From positions 124,451 through 188,450 of the forward strand of contig JAKUHH010000014.1 in NCBI GenBank assembly GCA_022701365.1: a stretch of DNA of 64,000 nt. Reading direction: 5' to 3'. The DNA comes from Mycocentrospora acerina. Lineage: Eukaryota > Ascomycota > Dothideomycetes > Pleosporales. Under the pieces are notes generated by a model. It saw only the letters and a list, made by a program, of their open reading frames with translations. It did not search any database and had not been told where the DNA came from. The stretch's first letter is position 1; each line of letters begins with the position of its first letter. The translations under genes were made by a program, and so were the position numbers. Positions 1 to 10,580 of the stretch are shown piece by piece.

Positions 1-1
1 T

Positions 2-610
2 GAGGAGGTCAAGGCACAGTGTAAAGATTTGCTCTTCGCTGGGACAGACTCAACTGGGATGAATCTTGCGACAATCGCAAGGAGTCTGGCTTTGCACCCA
101 GAAAAGTATGAGAGGCTGAAAAAAGAGGTTAATGATAAGATTACATTCGGTTCCGATACTGTGGATGTGCAGGCCCTGCCATACCTCACGGCGGTCGTCA
201 AAGAGGGTCTACGTATCAGCATGGCAAATCCAACGCGGCTTCCCCACATTGTACCCGTCGGCGGCTGGACATTCAAAAATATTTACTTTCCTGCCGGAAC
301 GATTGTTGGTTGTTCAGCTCACGAACTTCATTTCAACTCGGACATCTTTCCGTCGCCGCACTCCTTCCAACCCGAAAGATGGCTAAATGCTACCGAGGAG
401 ATGTCAAAGTACTGGTTTGCCTTCGGAGCTGGGAGTCGAGCCTGTATTGCGAGAAACTTAGCGACTATGGAATTGCACTTCGCGACAGAACGGCTGGCAC
501 GAAGCGGTGCTCTGGATGGCGCCAAACCGGTGAAGAATGGCGATGTGGAGATCTTGGAGTGGTTTAACTCCAAGGTGAAGGGAGAGAAAATCGAGTTAGT
601 TTGGAATTGA
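2..610 (+). CDS. Cytochrome P450, C-terminal part (5' end outside window)
   Basis: The frame is open from base 2, so the gene enters from the left edge; about 202 residues are visible. They show P450 landmarks in order: the I-helix oxygen-binding motif AGTDST, the ExxR motif (EGLR), the PERW motif and the heme-binding loop FGAGSRACIARNLA with the cysteine thiolate ligand. The residue two after the cysteine is Ala rather than the commoner Gly, a substitution seen in other fungal P450s. The family performs haem-dependent monooxygenation, normally anchored in the ER by an N-terminal helix that is not visible here. The substrate cannot be told from this part. No intron is needed in the visible part; stop TGA at 608-610. 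Confidence 0.93.
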   Translation, partial: EEVKAQCKDLLFAGTDSTGMNLATIARSLALHPEKYERLKKEVNDKITFGSDTVDVQALPYLTAVVKEGLRISMANPTRLPHIVPVGGWTFKNIYFPAGTIVGCSAHELHFNSDIFPSPHSFQPERWLNATEEMSKYWFAFGAGSRACIARNLATMELHFATERLARSGALDGAKPVKNGDVEILEWFNSKVKGEKIELVWN

Positions 611-2184
611 TGAAGAGTTGTCGAGCATAGATTCGATATGCAGAACTCTGCTAGATGTTAGATCTTGCTCGTTCGATCCAAAGGCGTTTTAGACTCAAGA
701 CAGAAAACGGAGGAAAGATGCGACATTTTTGTCGATTGCTCACTCATTTGCGAAGGAGGAAAACCTAATGATTATGTATCAACTAATCACTGGTCTTCAC
801 AATATTTGAATCCAAGATGAGACATAAATAGCCATGTGAGCAATCTCGCTCATGCCCATCACCATTCTAACTTTTATGTTGACAGCCAGCGCGGACCAAT
901 TTCTCCCGTATTAGCACTCGATTGTAATACATCACTGTATTTGATTTATCTCGGTCATACCGACCTTCAAAACTATAAACCTTGTCGACACTGACCTGAT
1001 TCATACTGCTCATCTTTCCATTATTCCCATAGAAAACAACACCACTAGCTGTAGCTCTGACACGAGCGACATAGGTCAAATCTACCGCAATTAGAATGCT
1101 TTATCGCCGATTTACTTTGATTCACCCGTTTTATCGCCTGAGAATATTTCATGGTCGCTAGTAAAAACTACAAGCAATCTTTGCATTGTAATGATATGCG
1201 ATTTCAGTTTAGCTACAGCCTGTAGCCATTTTTCCATACAGGTAGATGAATCCACGTCAAGATTTGGAGTTATATATAAAACTAGAGTCTTTTTCTGCGC
1301 AAGGACATCATACAAAACCAAGTATGGAAACAATTGATAGATGCTTCATTTCGTATTCTGGGCTTTTGAAATTGTCGGGAGTTTAAAGCGATACCCAATG
1401 TTAAGAACCCAAATCTGAAACTCAATCCAATTTTAACTGTTCGAATGTTTCTACTTCTTCAACCATGGATTGCAACTGAAATCTGTGCATTTGTTCTCTA
1501 CTATCAATAACTCTGTGACAAAGTTCCCACAATCAGATTTGTGTAAGAGAGATCAGTCACTTGCTCAAAGGTCGTAATATCACGTTTCCAATCAAGCATA
1601 AACAGTCAACTTCTCAGCACAGAACAAAATTTGCAAATAAAAAGTGAAATGGTTTAGTCTTAAATCGTTCAAGGAAAGTCAAGAGTTGCCCTGGTCGGGC
1701 CATTTGATGTTATTGCGAGAACCCAACCACCTCTCACAGTTACCCGTCTCGGACCGGTGACGGAGTTTTCCTCCGCAACGCATGACGCAGAATCTGACTG
1801 TGGAGTGCCGTTTGTGTTCCGTGGTTCAAGCCGGATCTGACAGCGATGACATCACACTAAGCCGCTACGTACAGCCGCACTAGCGAATTCTTGCGGGGTA
1901 GCACGCGTAGCCCTGCACAATTCACGCGTATTTGCTATGATCATCAGATTTCTCCGGGGTATTCGGCTTGTATATCGAGACTTTATGGGGATTGCCAAGG
2001 GCCAAGGTGGACCCAGTATGCACCGGTGACCAGCCACATACGTGTACCGCATACATGCGGACGCGCCGGCAAGTTTCCTTGTCAATCGAGGTAGCATGGA
2101 CGGAGGATTAAAGAAGTCGGGCGGGCGTCGGAAGGAGCGGTAGCATTCAGCGGATTTCTCTTGTCGTAGACAGTCGAATTCAGG
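611..2184. other. Intergenic, no supported gene
   Basis: About 1.6 kb between the P450 stop and the trehalase start. The left part (to about 1700) is AT-rich; the right part is more balanced and should contain the trehalase promoter. Two short minus-strand open frames (1333-1112 and 1079-867) lie end to end and could be pieces of an unrecognised or decayed gene, but neither resembles a family I know. No RNA gene or mobile element seen. Confidence 0.5.
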
Positions 2185-4255
2185 ATGAAGACTGCTATGA
2201 ATGCGTGGGCTACGGCTCTTCTCGCAGGCGCTCCTGTGGTGAGCGCATTGTACATTAATGGGTCTGTCATTGCTCCTTGCGACTCTCCCATCTACTGTCA
2301 GGGCGATTTGTTGCGGGAGATTGAGCTTGCGCGGCCATTCTCTGATTCGAAGACATTTGTGGATCTGTAAGTACTGCAAGTAGTTGTTTTCGTGTCTGCG
2401 ACTGACAATGCATAGTCCGACCATCCGTCCACTGAATGAGGTCCTTGCAGCATTCGCCAATCTGACCCGCCCCATTTCGAACAACACGGAGTTGAACGAT
2501 TTCCTTTCTGAATACTTCGGTGAAGCAGGTTCGGAACTCGAAGAGGTTCCGTCAGAAGACCTCGAGACCGACCCAGAATTCCTCGAGAACGTCAATAGCT
2601 CTGTTATCGCAGACTTTACTCGCCAAGTCATCGATATCTGGCCTGACCTGACACGTCGATTTGCGGGTGCCGGAAATTGCACCGGTTGTGTAAACTCATT
2701 CATCCCCCAGAACCGTACGTTTGTCGTCGCTGGTGGTCGCTTCCGTGAGCCGTACTACTGGGACTCGTTCTGGGTTATCGAGGGTCTTTTGCGCACGAAA
2801 GGCTCCTTTACGCAGATTGCTGAGAACATCATCGAGAACTTCTTAGACTTGGTTGAAGAAATTGGATTTGTGCCCAATGGTGCTCGAAGATACTACGAGA
2901 ACCGCTCTCAGCCACCGTTATTGACCCAGATGGTCCGCATCTACGTCGAGTACACACAAAACTACACTCTCCTTGAACGCGCCTTACCACTGTTGGAGAA
3001 AAAGCACGCATTTTGGGTGAACAACCGCACCGTGACACTCCAACGAGCTGGGCAGAACTATTCGCTCAACCACTATGCCGTGTCAAATACCCAGCCCCGG
3101 CCAGAGAGCTACTATGAAGACTATGTGACCGCAAACAACCAGACCTACTTCAATGAAGAAGGCGAACAATTCAACGCTTCCCGGGCGCTAAACGAAACCG
3201 AGAAAGCTCGACTCTACGCAAACCTAGCCTCTGGCGCAGAAAGTGGATGGGACTACTCTGCTCGATGGGTCAAGAACCCTTCTGACGCCGTCAGTGACAC
3301 AAGCTTCCCCCTCCGATCCCTAAACACGATTGAAATCATCCCCGTAGAGCTAAACTCAATCCTCTACTACAACGAAGCTACCATTGCCGAGTTCCACCGC
3401 CATCAGGGCAACTACAGCGCCGCACGCAAATGGGCTGCCCTCGCCGCAGACCGCAGCGACGCCATGACAACCCTCCTCTGGAGCCCTGAACACTACAGCT
3501 ACTTTGACTACAACATGACATCCAGCTCCCAGAACATCTACACCCTCGCCGACAACACCAGCACCCCTCTCTCCCTCCAAGGCGCCCCACCAGGCCAACA
3601 AATCTGGTTCCAAATCAGCCAGTTCTACCCCTTCTGGACCGGCGCCGCGCCCACGAGCATAAAGTCCGACCCCAAGGCCATGCGGCGCGTCTTCTCACGC
3701 GTACAAGAGCTCCTCTCGTCGCGCAACGGCGCCATCGCCGCCACCAACCTCGTCACCGGCCAGCAATGGGACGAGCCCAACGTCTGGCCCCCCCTCCAAT
3801 ACATCCTCATGAAGGGCCTGCTCAACACCCCGCTCCAGGTCAGCGACGAAACCGACGACGACGAGTCATCCCAAGATTACATCTGGACGCAGGATCTCGC
3901 CCTGCAGCTTGCGCAGCGCTACACGGACTCCCTGTACTGCACGTGGCGGGTGACGGGCGGGGCGACAGCGGGCGTGCCCCAGCTCCCGAATTCCGGGGGC
4001 AACGGCACGATTTTCGAAAAGTACGCGGATGAGAGCACGAATGCGAGGGGTGGGGGCGGCGAGTACGAGGTTGTCGAGGGGTTTGGCTGGAGCAACGGCG
4101 TGCTGATTTGGGCCGTCGATCAGTTTGGGAAGAGGCTTGTTACGCCCGAGTGTGGGAACATTACAGCTGCGAATATTGATGGGGGGAGAAGGAAGAGGAG
4201 CGCCGTGGAGCTGGAGAAGAGGGATGCGAGGTGGGTGAAGAGGTTTAAGCGGTAG
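2185..4255 (+). CDS. Secreted GH37 trehalase
   Basis: Hydrolyses trehalose to two glucose molecules. Two exons, 2185-2366 and 2416-4255, joined by a 49-bp GTAAGT...TAG intron, give 673 residues. The splice restores DSKTFVDLPTIRPLNEVL, the usual N-terminal GH37 block. The protein starts with a probable signal peptide (about residues 1-21) and has many N-x-S/T sites, so it is probably secreted or cell-wall/vacuolar. Family signatures are present: GRFREPYYWDSFW (near residue 168), ESGWDYSARW (near 336, carrying the likely catalytic Asp), QQWDEPNVWPPLQ (near 509) and EGFGWSNGV (near 616). The C-terminus ends in a dibasic-rich tail (RRKRSA, KRDARW, KRFKR) that could be processed by a Kex2-type protease; this is an inference. 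It is the GH37 type, not the GH65 acid trehalase type. Confidence 0.93.
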
Positions 4256-4738
4256 GGGGTAGGTTTCTATTTTTTGTTTAAAAAAAAGTCACTCTGAATC
4301 TTCTTCTTCTTCTTTTTGAGCATTTCCTGCTTGATCAAATGTAGTATTATTACCCACGATGTTGGAATAAAAAAATGTATGTAAATTTGTCAAGGTTGGG
4401 AGATGCTTGAACTTGTGTTTTCTTAATTTACTCGGCTTCCCCCCTCTCCCGCTCTCCCGCTCTTTCGAAGATTAAAAGGGCCATTGCATACGCTATTTCT
4501 TAATAGAATGAACAGTCATGAATTCAAAAAGAAAGGCGAGAAATACCAACATGGTCACTTTTCCATCCATTGCGTACCATCACATCATCAGCGAAACAAA
4601 AAGCCAACAAGAAAAGCACCCAACATTGTCTAAGCTTCCAAAACCACGATTTTTGTTTTCCAGCATGCCTGCGAGAGTAGAGTATATCTAGCGCGTCTAT
4701 CCATCAACCCAGTCATTACCCAACATAGCAAAACTGCC
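4256..4738. terminator. Convergent 3' intergenic region
   Basis: Lies between two convergent stop codons, trehalase (+) and the membrane protein at 4739 (-). AT-rich with T/A runs (for example 4266-4290 and 4368-4376) that suit cleavage/polyadenylation on both strands. A CT-rich tract at 4437-4465 is the only simple-sequence stretch. No gene seen. Confidence 0.5.
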
Positions 4739-5662
4739 TCACCGTCCCGTCTCACCATCTCTCCCCAGCGCCCCCATCCCCCACCTCCTAACCTTTAGGT
4801 TGACGACGCCTCCGACCCCAAACGCAGGTACAATGCGCCCAATCCTCGCGACGGCACTCTTGACCCAATCGCGTAAGACTCTGCCCACGCGACCATCCCC
4901 GCCCGTCCACCCCGCCCCAGGCCTGTTATACAGATCCAAGCCGAGTAGGTGCAAGGGCGTGCTGACAGACTGAATCGCGGCGGGGGTTAGAAACTGGGCT
5001 ATACTTTGCGCTTCTACGTATTTCTTTACCTCCTCGCCCATTCGGGCGTCGAGTTTGGGGGCAAGGAGCGGGGGGAGGTTGAAGGAGGCGAAGATGGTGA
5101 GGCAGTCGCGGATGGTGAAGAGGGCGAATGTGGGGAGGGGGACGGGGCGTTTGGAGGAGCCGAAGAGTTGGGTGAATTGGTTGTCTTTGTAGAGGCAGAG
5201 GGCGAGGTTGGTGGTGGAGGTGGCGAGGAATTTGGGGGTACCTGAGGTGGTGGTGGAGAGGGGGGTGGAGTGGAGGGTCGAGGAGGCGGTATCGATTGTG
5301 TTGGCGGTGAGGTAGGTGCCGAAGTAGAGGGCCTGAGGGGAAGGGGATGGTTAGATGGATTTGTTGTTTTGTTTGGTGTGTGGGGAGGGTTTTGGCGGAC
5401 GTACAAATACTAGTGCAAATGGCCGGCTGGTGAGAAACACGTGGGGTTTTGAAAGTAGCTCTCGAGCACTCTTCTTCAGACTCTCACCCAGAGTGTTGCG
5501 TCCGCTTGCGTTTTCAATAATGCCCTTGTCAATCATGGTGATGATGGGAGCGATAAGACACGAAGCGGATCCGGCAGAAAGAGCGTCGACGCCCATTCTT
5601 AGCCCCAATTTTGACGTATTCCATTCGCGCTTGGGCGTGTCTTTTGTCGTTGTGGATGCCAT
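4739..5662 (-). CDS. Conserved fungal membrane-associated protein of unknown function
   Basis: Two exons on the minus strand, 5662-5405 and 5332-4739, with a 72-bp intron (GTACGT donor, CAG acceptor, CTAAC-like branch point) give 283 residues. The splice joins RPFALVF to ALYFGTYLTANTID in phase 0. The protein has several moderately hydrophobic segments separated by basic stretches, near residues 30-48 (ALSAGSASCLIAPIITMI), 80-100 and 145-165, and a glycine-rich hydrophobic C-terminal part. It looks like a conserved fungal protein, possibly of a mitochondrial or other organelle membrane, but I recognise no domain with a known role. It shares no obvious pathway with its neighbours. Confidence 0.75.
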
Positions 5663-6337
5663 GCTGGGTGGTTGGAGAACGAGATAGGATACAACGTTGA
5701 CGTGGTGGATATAATCGACACGTCTACAATATCCTCAATGCTCCCAGTACTAGCTCTTTGGGTTTTTTTCTTGAGTATGAAAATATTCAAGGCCTTGTTG
5801 CTGTTATTTTGTTTCTCTTCCCCCACTGCAGCTTCCTCCTATGACTGACAAACTCCCTCTTTCTGTGCTGCATGTATTTCTCTCGTTTAGACACTTGTAC
5901 GTTCAGCTAAGCCACTAGGCGCGCAAAAGATGACCAAAACACCAAACGATGGCTGATGGGGGCTTGTGAAGAGCGATGTCGCGAAATGTGTCAAACGCAA
6001 TCGCGTTGATTCCTCTAGCGCTGATTCCTGTTTTCGGCGATAGGATGTCAAACGCCGACGCGATGTCGGAGGAACGATGACCGAGAGTCAAGGGCCAAAT
6101 CACAATTTGTTGCGAGTTGAAAATGGACCATCATGGAGCTCTGTATATAGGACAATCGACAAGTACGTGAAAGAGGGTAGCTTCGGCTGAGTAGACATGC
6201 ATAATAATGTTAATGTTCAAGACGCAATGCGAGGTGGCTAGCGACGGCTGAACAAACGATGCTCGAACGACATTGAAGAAAGGGTGGATCAATCAAAATC
6301 GTTCATTGATAATTCGATATGACTGTCAATATCAATA
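5663..6337. other. Intergenic
   Basis: About 675 bp between the start of the unknown membrane protein and the stop of VPS36, both on the minus strand. It should hold the promoter of the first and the 3' end of the second. No convincing reading frame or RNA gene. Confidence 0.5.
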
Positions 6338-8576
6338 CTAGCTAGTGGCAGCAACCTGAGGCAGATTGACAAGCCAATTCTCCCAGAACCTAAACCCATC
6401 AAGCCCTTGCTCACGACACAGTGCACCAGCTTCCTCGGCCATTTCTAGTTCCTCTGTTGCGACACCAACGCTCCACCCAAATCTCTCTGCAGTCTCCTGT
6501 GCTGTTACGCCTCTACCGTATGCTTGCCAGTCCCACGATACTTCAGCAGTCGGGGGCTCAAGGTGCAGACCTTTTAACCAGGCTAAAAGACTAGCAATGG
6601 TCTTCTCGTCTGTGCGGTCACGGCCTTGAACAACGAGTAGTCCACTCTTGAACTGGCGGAGACGAATAGGGAGTTTGAGCGTGTCCCACATTCGTGCTGC
6701 CTTTTCAAAGTCAGCGGGACTGACGAGTTCGACGCCTCCTCTTGCGCGGTTAAAAACAGCCCAAAGATCGACCAGTGTCATGATGCCACCTTCCTGGCGC
6801 AGAATACCTCGCGTATCATCAGTGAGCCATTCTGCAAGATTTCGCGAAAGCTCAGATACATAGAGAGACTCGGAGCCTGACCCGGAACCCAGCATGTCTC
6901 TTGTAGTTACGAGGCTGAGCGCAGATGCGGATTGAGAGACGAGTGCGTTGGCTTCTGAGCTGCCGTTAGTGCCTAGATTTGCTTGTGATGAGAACTGTTC
7001 GGCGAGGGCAATGATCTCTTTTGCTGAAGTCATGAGGGCCTCCAAATCTTCAAACGCGCTGCCAATCATGGCTTCGTTGTTCTGTCTTTGCTCGAGTCCG
7101 CGCCGCTCTAATCCTGCAATTCCAACGACTCTCGGACGCTCTGTTTCCTCCGAAGTGTTGCGGGGACTCGACGAGTAGCCATCCTCAAAGGCTCCGGAGC
7201 GAGGCCGCGGTTTGGGAACAGGCGGCGCGCTCTGAAGGAGCCATTTTCGCTGGACAAGAGCGTTTTTCAGGCGCTCGTAGAAGATCTTCTCTCCACCGCC
7301 ACGGAAAGATATCTTGATTGATTCGGGTGTCTCTGCCTGCAAGGGAGTGCTAGGTGAGGGTCCAGGGGAGTCTGGCCGTCCAGCATCTCTAGCAAGATCC
7401 AGTCTCTTGTCTACGGCAGCCGTCAGCGAGGCGCCACATATCTCGCACGTCGATAGAGACGGGTGGTTCTGGAAGGTGCAGCGTGGACACAGCAGCATCG
7501 AACTGGCGGACGCTGACGGGGCAGCAGCGCCAGCCTGGGTGTACTTGGGCGGTGGTGTGGAGGTCTGTCGATTCGATATGGCTGCGATGGCTGCCTTGAC
7601 GACCAACACCGTTGGCGGCTTGATGCCGCATGCCAGGCACGGCGGGACGGGGGTCCGCGAGGCTTGGGCGGGGTCGAAGTTGGAGGGGACGGGGTTGGAG
7701 AAGGAGCAGATGGGACACACCCAGGTGGCGCTGATGGTGGGCGGCGGGGCGGGGGCGGGGCTGCCATGGCGCTCTGGCGTGGACGAGGGGCTGCGGGCGG
7801 GGGCAGAGGCGGAGAGGCCATGCGACAGGTGCTTCATGGGCTTGGGGTAGAGGGTGATTTTGGCCGACGACTTGAGGAAGCCGGCGTAGAATTCATGCTT
7901 GTCGACATGCTTGAGGAAGATGGCGACCGAGTTCTTGCGCGGCTCGGCGTGGTCGACGTAGCAGGCGCGGTGGGAGGTGAGGTAGGCCTGGCCGTTTTGG
8001 CAGTGGGGGATCTTGGCCTTGCTGGGTGGAATGTGAGAAGATGGGTGGTGGTGATGGGGGTGGGTAGTGTTGGGGGTGGGTAGTGATGGGGATGGTATTG
8101 TTGGGGGTGGTATTGTTGGGTAGGGTATTGTTGGGTAGGGTACTGTTGGGTAGGGTAGGGTATTGTTGGATAGGGTAGGGTGGTGTTTGGTAGGTAGTGT
8201 TGGGTAGGTAGTGTTGGGTAGGTAGTATTAGGTAGGTAGTGTTGGGTATGGTAGGGTAGAGCAGGGTAGTATGTGAGAAGACGAGGCAGGAGGTGAGAGT
8301 ACTGGATAGTATGTGGGGGTGCAGGGTAGCGTGTGAGAGCACAGGACAGGAGGTGAGAGTACAGGGTAGTGTGTGGGAGAGGAGGGTAGTATGTAGGAGT
8401 GGAGGATAGTGTGGGGGAGTGGAGAGTACAGGATAGGATGTGACGGGGTACAAGAGACGACAAGACAAGACGCACCCTTCATAGAGCCCCACGGCGTCCT
8501 GCACAAACAGCAGCGTCTCCTCGGGCAGGAGCGACGGGCGCAGGGCGGTGGTGAGGTCGAGGTGGTGCAGGAACAT
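6338..8576 (-). CDS. VPS36: Vacuolar protein-sorting protein 36 (ESCRT-II subunit)
   Basis: ESCRT-II subunit that binds ubiquitinated cargo and phosphoinositides on endosomes and helps form multivesicular bodies. Exon 1 is 8576-8476 and exon 2 is 8021-6338; together 594 residues. The intron (8475-8022) splits a glycine codon and the join gives AVGLYEGKAKIPHCQNGQAY, the expected start of the GLUE (split-PH) domain (about residues 1-100). Two NZF-type zinc ribbons follow: WVCPIC...CLAC near residue 134, with an unusually long loop, and LLCPRC...CEIC near 210. The C-terminal part (about 350-590) is the EAP45/VPS36 winged-helix region, with LVDLWAVFNRARGG and ending WENWLVNL. Length fits fungal VPS36. 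The 454-bp intron is filled with short tandem repeats, unlike the 50-70 bp introns around it. Confidence 0.93.
8022..8475 (-). repeat. Repeat-filled intron of VPS36
   Basis: The single VPS36 intron is made almost entirely of degenerate tandem repeats. On the plus strand the left half (about 8040-8270) is built from GGTAGTGTTGGGTA / GGTATTGTTGGGTA units. The right half (about 8270-8450) is built from units like AGGAGGTGAGAGTACAGGGTAGTGTGT. Long open frames across it are by-products of the repeat and not genes. Confidence 0.85.
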
Positions 8577-8968
8577 TCAGAGCATGCACGCAGAGAGGGT
8601 GGTGGCTCGACAGGCCTCCAGCCGCGCCGCGTGAAAGCAGAGCAATGCTAGGCACGCAACCAGCGCGCCAACATGGCAGCCCGCGCCCACCACAGGCAGT
8701 CGCGAGGCCCGGCGTCATTGGCCAGCGCGGCTAGCCTGTCTGGGCCTGGCGGGCTTGGCGGTGCCGGCCCACTTGCCAGGCCAGATGCGTCGCTTCTGTC
8801 TCCTCTCACCGTCGGCGCCTGCGTGTCGAGTGCTAAATCTCAAATCTCGCTCCTCACGTCCTGAAGCTGCCCGTCTCCGTCTCCGCCTCCAACCCCGCCT
8901 CACTCCTCGCTCCTCGCTCCTGCCTCTACTCACACCACAGTCACCGTGCACACTCTCTCCCCTCCCCC
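8577..8968. promoter_or_regulatory. Shared divergent promoter of VPS36 and the LENG8-like gene
   Basis: A 392-bp GC-rich interval between two divergent start codons, so it must carry both promoters. CT-rich stretches (8865-8970 on the plus strand) precede the LENG8-like start, as is common in fungal promoters. No TATA box is obvious. Confidence 0.55.
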
Positions 8969-10580
8969 ATGTCTCTGCCCTCCGCCACCGTCGCGTGGTC
9001 CCGGCCACTGCAGCCACCCGCCTACAACGCCGTCCAGCCACGCACAACCCTCCACGCCGCGCCCGCTCCTGTACGCTCCAGCTTCCGTCTGCCCGTCGCG
9101 GCCCTGGCTGACTCCCCCGTGCAGGCTGACTTGGCCGCCATGGCCGCAAAGGCCGACAAGGCAAAGAAAGTCGAGTGGCCCCCTGCCGTCCGCGACTACG
9201 TCCGCCGTGCCTTTGACCCTGCCCACGCCATCCCCGGCATCTCGAGCTCTGAAATGCAGACCAAGCTGAAGGAAACCATCAGCTTCTATGCCGAGCGCAA
9301 CCAGCAGGACGCCATCGACTGGCCCACATACCCCCTGCCCCAAGAACTCCTACAGGAGGAGCGACGCAAAGCTGCCCTCGCTAACGGCTTCGTCGACGCA
9401 CACACTAACTCATCGTCCCTTGCGCACCCGCTGAAGAAGCGTAAATCCCAAGATCCAGACGATGCCCCTGTCGATGACGCGCAGGCTACAGTCCCACCCT
9501 GGCGAAGAACTAACCTAGCATCCCGCATGACCTTTGTCGAGGGCCACAATGAGAAGCGCCAAAAGAAGAACGCTACATCTGCCGACGCTCTAAGTAAGTT
9601 TGACCAGCTCGAGCTGGAGAAGCGTCGCCAGCGCTTCAACCTCGGCAAGTCGGACAAGAAACCGACTGCGTTGAGCAGAGACGACGACGACATGTCCACA
9701 GGGCCGGTTGTCGGGCTCAATCAGAGTCTTGAGAAGAGCTACTTTCGTCTGACAGCCCCTCCCAAGGCCGAGACGGTTCGCCCACTGCACGTTCTCCACA
9801 AGACGCTGGCTATGCTTACGCAAAAGTGGAAGACGGAGAGAAACTACAACTACATCTGCAACCAGTTCAAGTCATTGCGTCAAGATCTCACTGTGCAACA
9901 CATCAAGAACGCGTTTACGGTAAAAGTGTACGAGATTCATGCTCGCATATCATTGGAGAAGGGTGATTTGGGTGAGTATAACCAGTGCCAGACGCAGCTG
10001 AAGGCGTTGTACGCACTAGGTCTGGAAGGCAAGCCTGCCGAGTTCAAGGCATACCGCATTCTCTATTTTGTATATACGTGCAACAAGACCGACATGAACG
10101 ACATGTTGGCCGAACTAACCCCCGCAGACAAGACCCAAGAATGGATAAAGCATGCGCTTGACGTCCGCTCCGCCCTCGCTCTCGGCAACTACCACAAGTT
10201 TTTCAGACTGTACCTCGCAGCGCAAAACATGGGCGGCTATCTCATGGACATGTTCATCGAGCGTGAGCGTCTCAATGCTCTCGCTAACATGTCTAGAGCG
10301 TAAGCACTCGCCCAAGTCTTGTTTGATATGTGGCAACTTGCTGACCAAGAACAGTTATACTAGTATCTCGCTCCGATTCCTGACTGACGAGCTTGGCTTC
10401 GACAACGATGAGGCCTGCTGTGAATTTCTCGCACTGCACAACGCGCAGCACATTGTCGAGCGGAAGACGAGCGAAAGCAATGACGCCCAGTATCGCGTGA
10501 AGATCCGAGAGGCTGCGCCCCTGTTTGAGAGTCTCCGTGCTGCCGCATTCAGCAAGATAGACATCAAGGGCCAGATATGA
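8969..10580 (+). CDS. SAC3/GANP-domain protein, LENG8/Thp3-like
   Basis: Exons 8969-10299 and 10355-10580 with a 55-bp intron (GTAAGC...ACAG, CTGAC branch point) encode 518 residues. The C-terminal half (about 260-515) is a SAC3/GANP/THP3 PCI-like domain, with blocks such as TVRPLHVLHKTLAMLTQKW, FKSLRQDLTVQHI and EFKAYRILYFVY. This matches the human LENG8 / yeast Thp3 branch more than Sac3 itself. Thp3 works with Csn12 in transcription elongation and mRNA maturation, so a nuclear RNA role is inferred. The middle is lysine/arginine-rich (KKRK, KRQKK), a plausible nuclear localisation signal. The N-terminal 45 residues are low complexity, and a later start at the in-frame Met near 9139 cannot be excluded. 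Confidence 0.87.

Noticed and set aside
5026..5406. Pro/Ser-rich 126-codon minus frame
   Set aside because: It is out of phase with, and mostly covered by, exon 2 of the membrane protein at 4739-5662, whose frame reads without stops and splices cleanly.
7834..8576. Minus-strand frames with Tyr/Pro/Thr-rich repeats
   Set aside because: They read through the repeat-filled VPS36 intron; splicing at 8475/8022 gives the conserved GLUE domain instead.
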